Positions 25,596-33,094 of a DNA stretch of 33,094 nt are shown here, in pieces (positions within the stretch are counted from its first letter, which is position 1; each line of letters opens with the position of its first letter). The position numbers and the translations under genes are program-made. Source of the stretch: Bifidobacterium phasiani (GTDB lineage Bacteria; Actinomycetota; Actinomycetes; Actinomycetales; Bifidobacteriaceae); contig NZ_JAHBBD010000026.1 of the NCBI RefSeq assembly GCF_019331775.1, positions 1-33,094 of the forward strand, given 5' to 3'. A model generated the notes under the pieces. It saw nothing but the letters and a program-made list of their open reading frames with translations. It made no database searches and was not told the DNA's origin.

Positions 25596-27149
25596 CTACA
25601 GCGTGCGCAGCCGGGCGGCGACCTTGATCGCCTCGACGCTGGCGGCGGCCTTGTTGCGAGTCTCCTGCCATTCGGCGCTCGGCACCGAGTCGAGCACGAT
25701 GCCGGCGCCGGCCTGCACGCTCGCCTCGTGGTCGCGGATGAACGCGGTGCGGATGGCGATCGCCATGTCGAGGTTGCCGGAGAAGTCGAAGTACCCGGCG
25801 GTGCCGCCGTAGATGCCGCGGTCCGCCGGCTCGAGCGCGTCGATGATCTCCACGGCCCGGGGCTTCGGCGCGCCGGAGAGCGTGCCCGCGGGGAACGCCG
25901 AGGCGAACACGTCGAAGGCGCCCATGTCATCGCGCACGCGCCCGGTGACGGTCGAGCAGATGTGCATGATGTGACTGAAGCGCTTGATGTCCATCAGCGA
26001 GACGACCTCGACGCTCTCCGGGGCGCACACGCGGCTCAGGTCGTTGCGCGACAGGTCGACGAGCATGATGTGCTCGCTGCGCTCCTTGGGGTCGGCGAGC
26101 AGCTCGCGGGCCAGGCGCTCGTCCTCCTCGGGCGTGGCGCCGCGCGGCCGGGAGCCGGCGATCGGGAACGTCATCGCGTGGCCGTCGTCCACCTTGATCA
26201 GCGTCTCCGGGCTGGAGCCGATGACGGTGAAGTCGCGGCCGGCCGCGTCGGTCAGCGCCATGAAGTACATGTACGGGCTGGGGTTGAGCGTGCGCAGCAC
26301 GCGGTAGACGTCGAAGGGGTCGGCCGGCGAGTCGATGTCGAGGCGCTGCGAGAGCACGACCTGGAACACGTCGCCGTCGACGATGTGCCGCTTGCCCTGC
26401 TCCACGGCCCGCTCGTAGTCCTCCCTGGCGGTGCGGAAGCGCAGTTCGGGCCGGGCGGCGTCCGGGTCGAGCACGCTGACGCGCGATTCGCCCGCCACCG
26501 GCGTGGCGGCCAGGCGCTGCATGCGGTCGAGCCGTTCGACCGCGCCGTCGTACGCGGCGTCGGCGCGGGTCGGGCGGTCGTCCACGTTCACGGCGTTGGC
26601 GATCAGCCACACCGATCCGGAGACGTGGTCGACCACGGCGATGTCGGTGGCCAGGGCCAGGGCCAGCTCGGGCTGCCCGGTCTCGTCGGGCGCCTCGGCG
26701 CGCAGCGTCGGCTCCCAGTGGCGCAGCGCGTCCCAGCCGACCGTGCCGACCAGGCCGCCGGTCAGATTCGGCAGGCCGGCGACGTTCGGCGCCCTGAGCA
26801 CGGCGAGGGTCTGCCGGACCACGTCGATGACGTCGCCCTCGGTCGGCACGCCGGCCGGCACGGTGCCGATCCAGTCGGCGCGCCCGTGGTCCGAGCGCAG
26901 CTGGGCCATCGAGCTCACGCCGATGAAGCTGTAGCGGCTCCACGAGCCGCCGTATTCCGCCGACTCGAGGATGAACGTGCCGCTGCGCCCGCCGCCGAGG
27001 CGCTCGTAGAAGCCGACGGGCGTCAGCGAGTCGGCGAGCAGCCGCCGCACGATCGGGATGACGCGGTAGCCCTCGTCGGCCAGCTCGTGGAACTGTTCGC
27101 GCGACGGCCAGGTGCCGCCCCATGTCAACTGCTCGACGTTGCACTCCAT
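25596..27149 (-). CDS. trpE: Anthranilate synthase component I
   Basis: TrpE converts chorismate, with ammonia from TrpG, to anthranilate. The 517-residue protein has the tryptophan feedback site FILESAEYGGSWSRYSFIG near the N-terminus. The chorismate-binding core shows GSRPRGATPEEDERL, HIMLVDLSRNDLSRV, FPAGTLSGAPKPRAVEIID (about 420) and GIYGGTAGYFDFSGNLDMAI. GGAGAG stands six bases before the ATG. trpG and trpD are not in the window. The ILES motif suggests that feedback inhibition by tryptophan is retained. About 100 bases separate it from hisI upstream. Confidence 0.96.
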   Translation of the reverse strand: MECNVEQLTWGGTWPSREQFHELADEGYRVIPIVRRLLADSLTPVGFYERLGGGRSGTFILESAEYGGSWSRYSFIGVSSMAQLRSDHGRADWIGTVPAGVPTEGDVIDVVRQTLAVLRAPNVAGLPNLTGGLVGTVGWDALRHWEPTLRAEAPDETGQPELALALATDIAVVDHVSGSVWLIANAVNVDDRPTRADAAYDGAVERLDRMQRLAATPVAGESRVSVLDPDAARPELRFRTAREDYERAVEQGKRHIVDGDVFQVVLSQRLDIDSPADPFDVYRVLRTLNPSPYMYFMALTDAAGRDFTVIGSSPETLIKVDDGHAMTFPIAGSRPRGATPEEDERLARELLADPKERSEHIMLVDLSRNDLSRVCAPESVEVVSLMDIKRFSHIMHICSTVTGRVRDDMGAFDVFASAFPAGTLSGAPKPRAVEIIDALEPADRGIYGGTAGYFDFSGNLDMAIAIRTAFIRDHEASVQAGAGIVLDSVPSAEWQETRNKAAASVEAIKVAARLRTL

Positions 27150-27231
27150 GTGGGTCTCTCCATTCGGTTCGCCGAAGCGGGTGCGCCCGGTGTCCGCGGG
27201 CGTACGGTGGATGGTGTGTGGTGCGGGGACG

Positions 27232-27251
27232 CGGCGCGCCGGTGCGCGCCG
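27232..27251 (-). terminator. Short GC hairpin after hisI
   Basis: An 8-bp stem CGGCGCGC / GCGCGCCG around a 4-base loop begins immediately after the hisI stop, ahead of trpE on the - strand. There is no U tract. It may separate the hisFI and trp transcripts. Confidence 0.4.
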
Positions 27252-27252
27252 G

Positions 27253-27666
27253 TCAGTCCTCCCGGTCCTGGGCGACGGGCCGGTTGCCGACGACCACCGG
27301 CAGGCGGCCGCCCTCGTCGAAGCACGAGCGCTTGCCGGTGTGGCAGGCGGCGCCGACCTGGTCGACCTCGACGAGCAGCGCGTCGCCGTCGCAGTCCAGC
27401 GCCAGCGACTTGACGTACTGTACGTGGCCGGAGGTGTCGCCCTTGCGCCAGTACTCCCGGCGGGAGCGCGACCAGAACGTCACGCGCCCCTCGGTGAGCG
27501 TGCGCCGCAGCGCCTCGTCGTCCATGTAGCCGACCATCAGCACCTCGTGCGTGTCGTACTGCTGGATGACGGCGGCGACCAGCCCCCTGTCGTCGCGCTT
27601 GAGGCGCGCGGCGATGCGCGGGTCGAGCGCCTCGTCGTTGTCGTATCGTTCGGTGGGATGCGTCAT
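27253..27666 (-). CDS. hisI: Phosphoribosyl-AMP cyclohydrolase
   Basis: HisI opens the adenine ring of phosphoribosyl-AMP, the third step of histidine synthesis, using zinc. The 137-residue protein is the monofunctional form. Hallmarks are [41 protein letters not shown], the metal-binding LDCDGDALL and [12 protein letters not shown] with the conserved cysteines. The start at 27666 follows AAGGAG and AGGGA. It lies 82 bases after hisF and is probably co-transcribed with it. Confidence 0.96.
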   Translation of the reverse strand: MTHPTERYDNDEALDPRIAARLKRDDRGLVAAVIQQYDTHEVLMVGYMDDEALRRTLTEGRVTFWSRSRREYWRKGDTSGHVQYVKSLALDCDGDALLVEVDQVGAACHTGKRSCFDEGGRLPVVVGNRPVAQDRED

Positions 27667-27748
27667 GCGTCCCTGCTCCTTCCCTGCGGTCGGCGCGGCC
27701 GTCGTCCGGTCCCGCGCCGCTGTCCTTGCGCGTCCGCCGCGGCGGGCG

Positions 27749-28519
27749 TCAGCGCACCGTGTATCCGGCGTCGCGCAGCGCCCGCTTGACGTCGCCGATC
27801 GTCATCTTGCCGTAGTGGAACACCGAGGCGGCCAGCACCGCGTCGGCGCCGGCCTCGACCGCCGGCGGGAAGTCCTCGACCCGGCCGGCGCCGCCGCTGG
27901 CGATGATCGGGATCGAGACCTCGCGGCGCACGGCGCGGATCATCTCCAGGTCGAAGCCGTTCTCGGTGCCGTCGGCGTCCATCGAGTTCAGCAGGATCTC
28001 GCCGGCGCCCAGCTCCTCGGCGCGCCTGACCCACCAGATGGCGTCGATGCCGGTCGACTTGCGCCCGCCCATCGTCGTCACCTCGAAGCCGGACCGCGTG
28101 TGCCGCTCCCCCCGCTCGCGGCGCGCGTCCACGGACAGCACCAGCACTTGGTTGCCGAACCGGTCGGCGATGCGGGCGATCAGGCCCGGGTCGTTGATGG
28201 CGGCGGTGTTCACGCCCACCTTGTCCGCGCCGCAGCGCAGCAGGCGGTCGACGTCCTCCACGGAGCGCACGCCGCCGCCCACTGTCAGCGGGATGAACAG
28301 CTCCTCGGCGGTGCGGGCCACGACGTCGTACATGGTCTGCCGGCGCGAGCTCGACGCCGTCACGTCGAGGAACGTCAGCTCGTCGGCGCCCTGCCGGTAG
28401 TATTCGGCGGCCAGCTCGACCGGGTCGCCCGCGTCGCGGAGGTTCTCGAAGTGCACGCCCTTGACCACGCGCCCCGCGTCGACGTCCAGACATGGTATGA
28501 CTCGTACGGCCAACGACAT
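27749..28519 (-). CDS. hisF: Imidazole glycerol phosphate synthase, cyclase subunit
   Basis: The 256-residue beta/alpha barrel combines PRFAR with ammonia delivered by HisH to give imidazole glycerol phosphate and AICAR. The two catalytic aspartates lie in [16 protein letters not shown] and [10 protein letters not shown]. The phosphate sites are seen in [13 protein letters not shown] and [21 protein letters not shown] precedes the ATG at a spacing of 6. hisH and hisA are elsewhere. hisF and hisI form a pair, and trpE follows on the same strand. Confidence 0.97.
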   Translation of the reverse strand: MSLAVRVIPCLDVDAGRVVKGVHFENLRDAGDPVELAAEYYRQGADELTFLDVTASSSRRQTMYDVVARTAEELFIPLTVGGGVRSVEDVDRLLRCGADKVGVNTAAINDPGLIARIADRFGNQVLVLSVDARRERGERHTRSGFEVTTMGGRKSTGIDAIWWVRRAEELGAGEILLNSMDADGTENGFDLEMIRAVRREVSIPIIASGGAGRVEDFPPAVEAGADAVLAASVFHYGKMTIGDVKRALRDAGYTVR

Positions 28520-28654
28520 CGCTTCCTCCGCTTTCTCGCATCGTGGTGCCCGGGCGCGCCGGGCGGGTTGTCGGGGTCTAGGTTAACGGGTGCGTGTGTC
28601 GCCCACCGTCCGCGTTCCACTGACCGGACTGCGCCGCCGCGCCGGGTCCGGCGC

Positions 28655-29818
28655 TCAGCGCTCCTTGGCGGCGAGCTGCCCGCAGGCCCCGTCGATGTCC
28701 TGTCCGCGGGTGTCGCGCAGCGTGGCGGTGATGCCGGCGGCGTGCAGGATCTCCAGGAACCGCCGCTCGTCCTCGGGGTCCGAGGCCGTCCAGCGCGACC
28801 CCTCGATCGGGTTGAGCGGGATCGGGTTGACGTGCGCCCAGTTGTCGCCGTAGTGGTTGAGGCGCCTGGCCAGCTGGCGGGCGTGCTCGGCCTGGTCGTT
28901 GATGCCGCGCATCAGCGCGTATTCGATGCTGACGCGGCGCTTGGACGCCAGGAAGTAGTCGTGCGCGGCATCCAGCACCTGCGTGGTGTCGAAGCGCCTG
29001 TTCATCGGCACCAGCTCGTCGCGCAGCTCGTCGTTCGGGGCGTGCAGCGACACGGCCAGACGCACCGGGATCCCCTCCTCGGCGAGCCGGCGGATGCCGG
29101 GGACCACGCCGACCGTGGACACGGTGATGTTGCGCGCCGAGATGCCGAACCCCTCGGGCGGCATCGCGCTGATCTGGCGCACGGCGCTGAGCACGGAGCG
29201 GTAGTTGCCCATCGGCTCGCCCATGCCCATGAACACCACGTTGCTCAGGCGGCCCGGGCCTCCGGCGACCTCGCCGTCGCGCATCGCCCGGGCGGCGACG
29301 CGCACCTGCTCGACGATCTCGCCGGCCGACATGTTGCGCGTCAGGCCGAGCTGGCCGGTGGCGCAGAACGGGCAGCCCATGCCGCAGCCCACCTGGCTGG
29401 AGATGCACAGCGTGGTGCGGTTCGGGTAGCGCATCAGGACCGACTCGATCAGCGAGCCGTCGAACAGCCGCCACAGCGTCTTGACGGTCATGCCCTCGTC
29501 GGCGACCTGCCGCGTGACCTCGTGGATCAGCTCCGGGAAGAACGCCGCGGCCGCCTCCTCGCGCCTGGCCGCGGGAAAGTCGGTGAACTCTGCGGCGTTG
29601 ACGTCGCAGTGGCCGTAGTAGTGGTTAGCGAGCTGCCTGACGCGGAACTTCGGCAGGCCGAGTTCGGCGGCCCGGGCGATGCGCTCCTGCTCGTCCATGT
29701 CGGCGAAATGCGCCGGGGGCTTGCCTCGGCGGGCATGGTCCTTGGACAGGACGTCACGGAACGCGCCGCTGGTGCCGCCCGGGGTGATGCCGGTCTCCGG
29801 CAGGTCGTGGTCTGTCAT
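28655..29818 (-). CDS. rlmN: 23S rRNA (adenine2503-C2)-methyltransferase RlmN
   Basis: This radical-SAM enzyme methylates A2503 of 23S rRNA and, in studied species, A37 of some tRNAs. The 387-residue protein has the cluster motif CGMGCPFC (Cys145, Cys149, Cys152), VVFMGMGEPMGN for SAM binding, VSLHAPND and, near the C-terminus, DIDGACGQL with the conserved Cys379 that carries the mechanistic methyl group. It starts behind GGAG, 124 bases after the cdsA stop, with a hairpin between. This cdsA-rlmN order is common in actinobacteria. Confidence 0.97.
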   Translation of the reverse strand: MTDHDLPETGITPGGTSGAFRDVLSKDHARRGKPPAHFADMDEQERIARAAELGLPKFRVRQLANHYYGHCDVNAAEFTDFPAARREEAAAAFFPELIHEVTRQVADEGMTVKTLWRLFDGSLIESVLMRYPNRTTLCISSQVGCGMGCPFCATGQLGLTRNMSAGEIVEQVRVAARAMRDGEVAGGPGRLSNVVFMGMGEPMGNYRSVLSAVRQISAMPPEGFGISARNITVSTVGVVPGIRRLAEEGIPVRLAVSLHAPNDELRDELVPMNRRFDTTQVLDAAHDYFLASKRRVSIEYALMRGINDQAEHARQLARRLNHYGDNWAHVNPIPLNPIEGSRWTASDPEDERRFLEILHAAGITATLRDTRGQDIDGACGQLAAKER

Positions 29819-29892
29819 GCTGGTCTCCGTCCTGGCTTGCGTCCGGCCCGCGGGCCCGTGCGCCCGGCGGCGCGGACAATGGACAATGATAC

Positions 29893-29914
29893 GGCCCCGG
29901 CGTGCGCCGGGGCC
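29893..29914 (-). terminator. Hairpin between cdsA and rlmN
   Basis: A perfect 9-bp stem GGCCCCGGC / GCCGGGGCC with a 4-base loop lies 29 bases after the cdsA stop on the - strand. The sequence after it (GTATCATTGTCC) is relatively AT-rich but not a U tract. It is a partial or full terminator. Confidence 0.5.
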
Positions 29915-29942
29915 GGGGCGTGAAGGGGGTCGGGGGCCCGGC

Positions 29943-30929
29943 TCACAGGCCGGTGGCCCACAGCAGGATGGCGATGAACGGCGCGCTGATCAGGATCGAG
30001 TCCACACGGTCCATCACGCCGCCATGGCCCTTGAGCAGGTGGCCCATGTCCTTGATGCCGATGTCGCGCTTGAGCATCGAGGCGCACAGGTCGCCGAACG
30101 TGCCGACGACGCCGACCATGACGCCCATGAGCACCGGCACCCACCAGCGCGACGCCCAGACCGCGCCGTCGTAGGTGCACGCGAAGATCGCGAACGCGCC
30201 GGCCATGGCGAACAGCATCGAGCCGACCAGGCCCTCGACCGACTTCTTCGGCGAGATGCGCGGCGACAGCTTGTGCCTGCCCAGCCACGCGCCGGCGAAC
30301 AGGCCGCCGGTGTCGCTCAGCGCCGGCAGGAACACCAGCATGACGGCGTGGGCCACCGGGTGCCCGTGGAAGGTCAGCGGGATGATCAGGCAGCCCGCTA
30401 GCAGCGGGATGTACAGCACCGTGAACAGCGAGACCGCCACGTGGCTGATGCGGCTGTGGTCGCGTTCGCCCCGCTCGTGGTTGAACGACGATTCGAGCCG
30501 CGCGCCCGCGTCGGTGTGCGAAAGCTTGGCCGCCACCGCCAGCGACAGCCGGCTGCTGACGTTGACCCGGGCGGTGGCGGCGATCGCCACGATCAGCAGC
30601 GAGGCGAGGATGCACATCGACAGCGTCATGATGTGATACGGCGAGTAGTAGGTCGCCAGCAGCGTGGCGGCCGAGCACACCCACAGCGACGCCACGGGGA
30701 TGTGCAGCCCCGCCGTCGCGAAGTCGACGCGCAGCTCCCACAGCGCGAGCACCATGAACACGACGATCAGCAGCACGAACAGGTCGATGTTGATCAGCAG
30801 GCACGCCAGGATCACCGCGATCAGCACCACGGCGGTGCCGATGGCCTGCGGCATGTTGCGTCCCGTGCGCTTGTTGATCGAGGCGATGGCCTGGTCGGCC
30901 TCCGCCTCGCGCTCCTCATGCGATGCCAT
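29943..30929 (-). CDS. cdsA: Phosphatidate cytidylyltransferase
   Basis: CdsA makes CDP-diacylglycerol from phosphatidic acid and CTP, the entry point for phospholipids including the PgsA product. The 328-residue protein has about eight hydrophobic helices and the CDS signature near the C-terminus: SMLKRDIGIKD followed by HGGVMDRVDS. About 30 charged residues precede the first helix, and a soluble loop (about 130-165) divides the helices. GAGG stands 8 bases before the ATG. It lies 33 bases after frr and is very likely in one operon with it. Confidence 0.96.
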   Translation of the reverse strand: MASHEEREAEADQAIASINKRTGRNMPQAIGTAVVLIAVILACLLINIDLFVLLIVVFMVLALWELRVDFATAGLHIPVASLWVCSAATLLATYYSPYHIMTLSMCILASLLIVAIAATARVNVSSRLSLAVAAKLSHTDAGARLESSFNHERGERDHSRISHVAVSLFTVLYIPLLAGCLIIPLTFHGHPVAHAVMLVFLPALSDTGGLFAGAWLGRHKLSPRISPKKSVEGLVGSMLFAMAGAFAIFACTYDGAVWASRWWVPVLMGVMVGVVGTFGDLCASMLKRDIGIKDMGHLLKGHGGVMDRVDSILISAPFIAILLWATGL

Positions 30930-30962
30930 TGCGATTGCCTCGTTTCGGTCCGGCGGGGAGGA

Positions 30963-31517
30963 TCAGACCTCCATGATCTCCTTCTGCTTGCCCTCAAGCA
31001 GCGCGTCGATCTCGTCGGTGATCTGCTTGGTGACCTTGTCGAGCTCCTTGAGCAGGCGATCGCCCTCGTCCTCGCCCATCTCGCCGTCCTTGACGGCCTT
31101 GTCGATGCCCTCCTTGGTCTTGCGGCGGATGTTGCGCACCGCGACCTTGCCGTCCTCGGCCTTGTTCTTGGCGAGCTTGACGTACTCCTTGCGGCGGTCC
31201 TCGGTCAGCTCCGGCAGGGTGACGCGGATGACGTTGCCGTCGCGGTTCGGGCTGACGCCGAGGTCGGAGTCGCGGATCGCCTTCTCGACGGCGGCGGCCT
31301 GGGACTTGTCGAACGGGGTGACGGCCAGCGTGCGCGGCTCCGGCACGCCGATGGAGGCGACGGCCTTCAGCGGCGTCGGGGCGCCGTAGTACTCGACGGT
31401 GATGCCGTTGAGCAGGGCCGGGTTGGCGCGACCGGTGCGGATGCCCGCGAAGTTCTCCTTGGTGGCCTCGACGGACTTCCTCATCTGGTCCTTGGCCTGG
31501 TCGATGACGTTTGCCAT
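30963..31517 (-). CDS. frr: Ribosome recycling factor
   Basis: RRF splits post-termination ribosomes together with EF-G. The 184-residue sequence shows the expected pattern: an N-terminal helix (QAKDQMRKSVEATKENFAGI), the conserved RTGRANPALL, the beta domain with YYGAPTPLKAVASIGVPEPR, then LPELTEDRRKEYVKLAK and VRNIRRK. The ribosome site AAGGAGA is strong. It lies 81 bases after pyrH and 33 before cdsA, the usual pyrH-frr-cdsA arrangement. Confidence 0.98.
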   Translation of the reverse strand: MANVIDQAKDQMRKSVEATKENFAGIRTGRANPALLNGITVEYYGAPTPLKAVASIGVPEPRTLAVTPFDKSQAAAVEKAIRDSDLGVSPNRDGNVIRVTLPELTEDRRKEYVKLAKNKAEDGKVAVRNIRRKTKEGIDKAVKDGEMGEDEGDRLLKELDKVTKQITDEIDALLEGKQKEIMEV

Positions 31518-31598
31518 GGTGTATCTCCTTTTATTGTTCTGTGGTTTGCCGGTTTCCCGATGTCGATTCCCCGTTGAATTGGCCGGGTGCGCCGTGGC

Positions 31599-32348
31599 TC
31601 AGTCGGCCACCGTGGACTCGGCGGTGGACACCATCGTGCCGATCTCCTCGCCGAGCAGGGCGCTGGTCACGTTGCCGGCGCCCTCCAGGCCGAACACGCG
31701 GATGCGCTTGCGGTTGTCGCGCGCCATCGACAGCGCGGAGGCGTCCATCACCGCGAGGTTGTCGACCAGGGCGCGGTTGTAGCTCAGCGTGATGAAGCGC
31801 TTCGCGTTCGGGTCCTTGCGCGGGTCGGCGGTGTACACGCCGTCGACGCCGTTCTTGCCCATGAGCACCTCGTCGCAGTGGATCTCCAGCGACCGCTGGA
31901 TCGAGACGGTGTCGGTGGAGAAGTACGGCATGCCGGCGCCGGCGCCGAAGATCACCACGCGGCCCTTCTCCAGGTGGCGGATGGCCTTCAGCGGGATGTA
32001 CGGCTCGGCGACCTGGCCCATCGTGATGGCGGTCTGCACGCGGGTGGCCTGCCCCTCCTGCTCGAGGAAGTCCTGCAGCGCCAGGCAGTTCATCACCGTG
32101 CCGAGCATGCCCATGTAGTCGCCGCGGGAACGGTCGATGCCCGCCTGCTGCAGCTCCGCGCCGCGGAAGAAGTTGCCGCCGCCGACGACGATCGCCACCT
32201 GCACGCCCCGTCGGACCGCCGGCACGATCTCCGAGGCGATGCGGCGCACGACGTCGGTGTCGATGCCGACGGCGCCGCCGCCGAAGGCCTCTCCGGAAAG
32301 CTTGAGCAGTACCCTGCGGGGCTTGTCGCTTACATCTGCTCCAGTCAT
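31599..32348 (-). CDS. pyrH: UMP kinase
   Basis: PyrH phosphorylates UMP to UDP for pyrimidine nucleotide supply. The 249-residue amino-acid-kinase fold shows [43 protein letters not shown] and [13 protein letters not shown], and ends with the [11 protein letters not shown] and [15 protein letters not shown] segments. I choose the ATG at 32348, behind AGAAAGG; a 23-codon longer frame has no ribosome site and reads unlike PyrH. tsf and rpsB, its usual upstream neighbours, are not in the window, where the PH-domain gene and an IS30 end lie instead. Confidence 0.97.
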   Translation of the reverse strand: MTGADVSDKPRRVLLKLSGEAFGGGAVGIDTDVVRRIASEIVPAVRRGVQVAIVVGGGNFFRGAELQQAGIDRSRGDYMGMLGTVMNCLALQDFLEQEGQATRVQTAITMGQVAEPYIPLKAIRHLEKGRVVIFGAGAGMPYFSTDTVSIQRSLEIHCDEVLMGKNGVDGVYTADPRKDPNAKRFITLSYNRALVDNLAVMDASALSMARDNRKRIRVFGLEGAGNVTSALLGEEIGTMVSTAESTVAD

Positions 32349-32470
32349 CAACAGCCTTTCTGCTTGCTGAACATTGCGAAATATGCCGTTTCTCAGACTA
32401 TCCGCTGTCGGCGACACCCCGCGGCATCGACACTCGCCGGCGTGGGACGGCGCCGCGCGGCCGGGCGGCG

Positions 32471-32890
32471 TCAGACGTACCCGCCGCCGAAGTCACCGTC
32501 GTCGTCGGGGCCGTATCCGCCGCCGTCGATGAACTCGCGGGTCGTCATGCCGTTGGCGCGGCGCGACTCGTCCACGGCGTTCTGCAGCAGCTCGCGCACC
32601 GCGAAGCCGTCGATGACGTTGGCCATGCGCACCACGCCGTCGCCGGAGGAGCGGTCGTGGGTGTTCAGGATCAGCGTGGACAGCCCGAAGACGCGCTGCA
32701 GCAGGCTGCGCTCGACGGTGATGTCGACGATGCGGAACAGCTTGACGAGGTTGTAGCGCTGGTTGAGCATGCCCGTCTTCACCGACAGCTCCCGGTCGGT
32801 GAGCGTGTAGACGGTGAACGTGAACGGGGTGCGGCACCAGTTGCGCTTGCGCTGCCGCCAAAGCACGGTGCCGCTGGCCACCTTGGGCAT
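32471..32890 (-). CDS. Bacterial PH-domain (DUF304-like) protein
   Basis: A 139-residue soluble protein. Residues about 20-105 look like a bacterial pleckstrin-homology domain: [45 protein letters not shown] and [11 protein letters not shown] helix follows ([17 protein letters not shown]), then a glycine- and aspartate-rich tail ending GGGYV that is probably disordered. There is no membrane helix. The start follows GGGAGG at a spacing of 5. The function is unknown. An IS30-type element faces away from it, starting about 85 bases upstream, so its promoter region lies next to the insertion. Confidence 0.78.
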   Translation of the reverse strand: MPKVASGTVLWRQRKRNWCRTPFTFTVYTLTDRELSVKTGMLNQRYNLVKLFRIVDITVERSLLQRVFGLSTLILNTHDRSSGDGVVRMANVIDGFAVRELLQNAVDESRRANGMTTREFIDGGGYGPDDDGDFGGGYV

Positions 32891-32980
32891 AAGAACCTCC
32901 CGGGTCGATCGCGGATGTGTGTCCAATGGTTTCCAGCATACCGGCCCGGCGGGGCTCGGCCGGGGCGGCCCGGTTTCTAT

Positions 32981-33094
32981 TTGAAAGTGCAACACCTGCC
33001 TAGTGTGGAAGTGTCTGGGTTCCGGAAGGAAGGTGTTGCACCGTGCCACAATCGTATTCCCACCTGTCGGCGTTGGAGCGGGTCGAGATCGAGA
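32981..33094 (+). mobile_element. Left end of an IS30-family insertion sequence (truncated by window)
   Basis: The terminal inverted repeat appears to begin near TTGAAAGTGCAACACC (32981-32996), a form typical of IS30-family elements of bifidobacteria. The transposase start follows at 33043. GTGCAACACC (32987-32996) has an exact inverse, GGTGTTGCAC, at 33032-33041, just before the start codon. Only 114 bases of the element are in the window; the precise first base and any target duplication cannot be fixed. Confidence 0.75.
33043..33094 (+). CDS. IS30-family transposase, N-terminal fragment
   Basis: GTG 33043, behind AAGGAAGG, opens a frame reading VPQSYSHLSALERVEIE up to the window edge. This matches the opening of IS30-type transposases (Y-x-HL-x-x-x-ER-x-x-IE), the start of the N-terminal helix-turn-helix that binds the inverted repeat. 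The DDE catalytic domain lies outside the window, so activity cannot be judged. Confidence 0.78.
   Translation, partial: MPQSYSHLSALERVEIE

Noticed and set aside
27150..27252. Trp attenuator or T-box before trpE
   Set aside because: The gap is about 100 bases with no tandem Trp codons and no T-box core; a small overlapping ORF has a single Trp codon.

Overview
The window is high-GC, densely coded DNA typical of Bifidobacterium or a close relative (Bifidobacteriaceae, Actinobacteria); the species is not resolved. The evidence is family-level: a eukaryote-type UDP-glucose pyrophosphorylase, a PafB-PafC fusion, HelY next to RbpA, the actinobacterial pgsA / DUF881 / sbp / DUF881 / GarA / MerR block, a fused TrpC-TrpB enzyme, and an IS30-type element at the right edge.

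Layout. (1) 1-4026 looks like the right end of an integrated island. It holds a 3' remnant of a type III modification gene, an intact type III restriction gene (res) whose base composition is less GC-rich than the rest, a 14-codon gene stub, clustered short repeats, and the 3' part of a tRNA (T arm plus acceptor strand) followed by a strong terminator. Chromosomal DNA appears to resume there. (2) 4431-14398 is all on the + strand: a frameshifted metallophosphoesterase, an unknown four-helix membrane protein, UDP-glucose pyrophosphorylase, the PafBC-like DNA-damage regulator with a small membrane protein, the Ski2-type helicase HelY, the RNA polymerase-binding protein RbpA behind a sequence matching the SigR/SigH consensus, and a HAD phosphatase. 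(3) 14399-14996 is a gene-free gap between convergent genes, with a long hairpin and a cluster of direct repeats bounded by inverted repeats. (4) 14997-32890 is all on the - strand. In transcription order it holds a PH-domain protein, pyrH, frr, cdsA, rlmN, hisF, hisI, trpE, trpCB, trpA, lgt, rpe, hisE, hisG, pgsA, DUF881, sbp, DUF881, a GarA/OdhI-type FHA protein, an Rv1830-type MerR regulator and a small membrane protein. (5) 32981-33094 is the left end of an IS30-family element, cut by the window edge.

How the genes work together. The - strand block supplies essential functions: UMP kinase and ribosome recycling, CDP-diacylglycerol and phosphatidylglycerol synthesis, lipoprotein lipidation, which uses that phosphatidylglycerol, and 23S rRNA methylation. 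It also carries part of the histidine (hisG, E, I, F) and tryptophan (trpE, C, B, A) pathways; the remaining his and trp genes are not here. The pgsA-to-MerR block follows the mycobacterial Rv1822-Rv1830 order, but without gcvH, the FtsR-type gene and bfn. No complete new system is proven. The best candidates for follow-up are the repeat-structured gaps at 4.1 kb and 14.7 kb, the SigR/SigH-like rbpA promoter, the GarA homologue in a lineage thought to lack oxoglutarate dehydrogenase, and the unknown membrane protein paired with the broken phosphoesterase.
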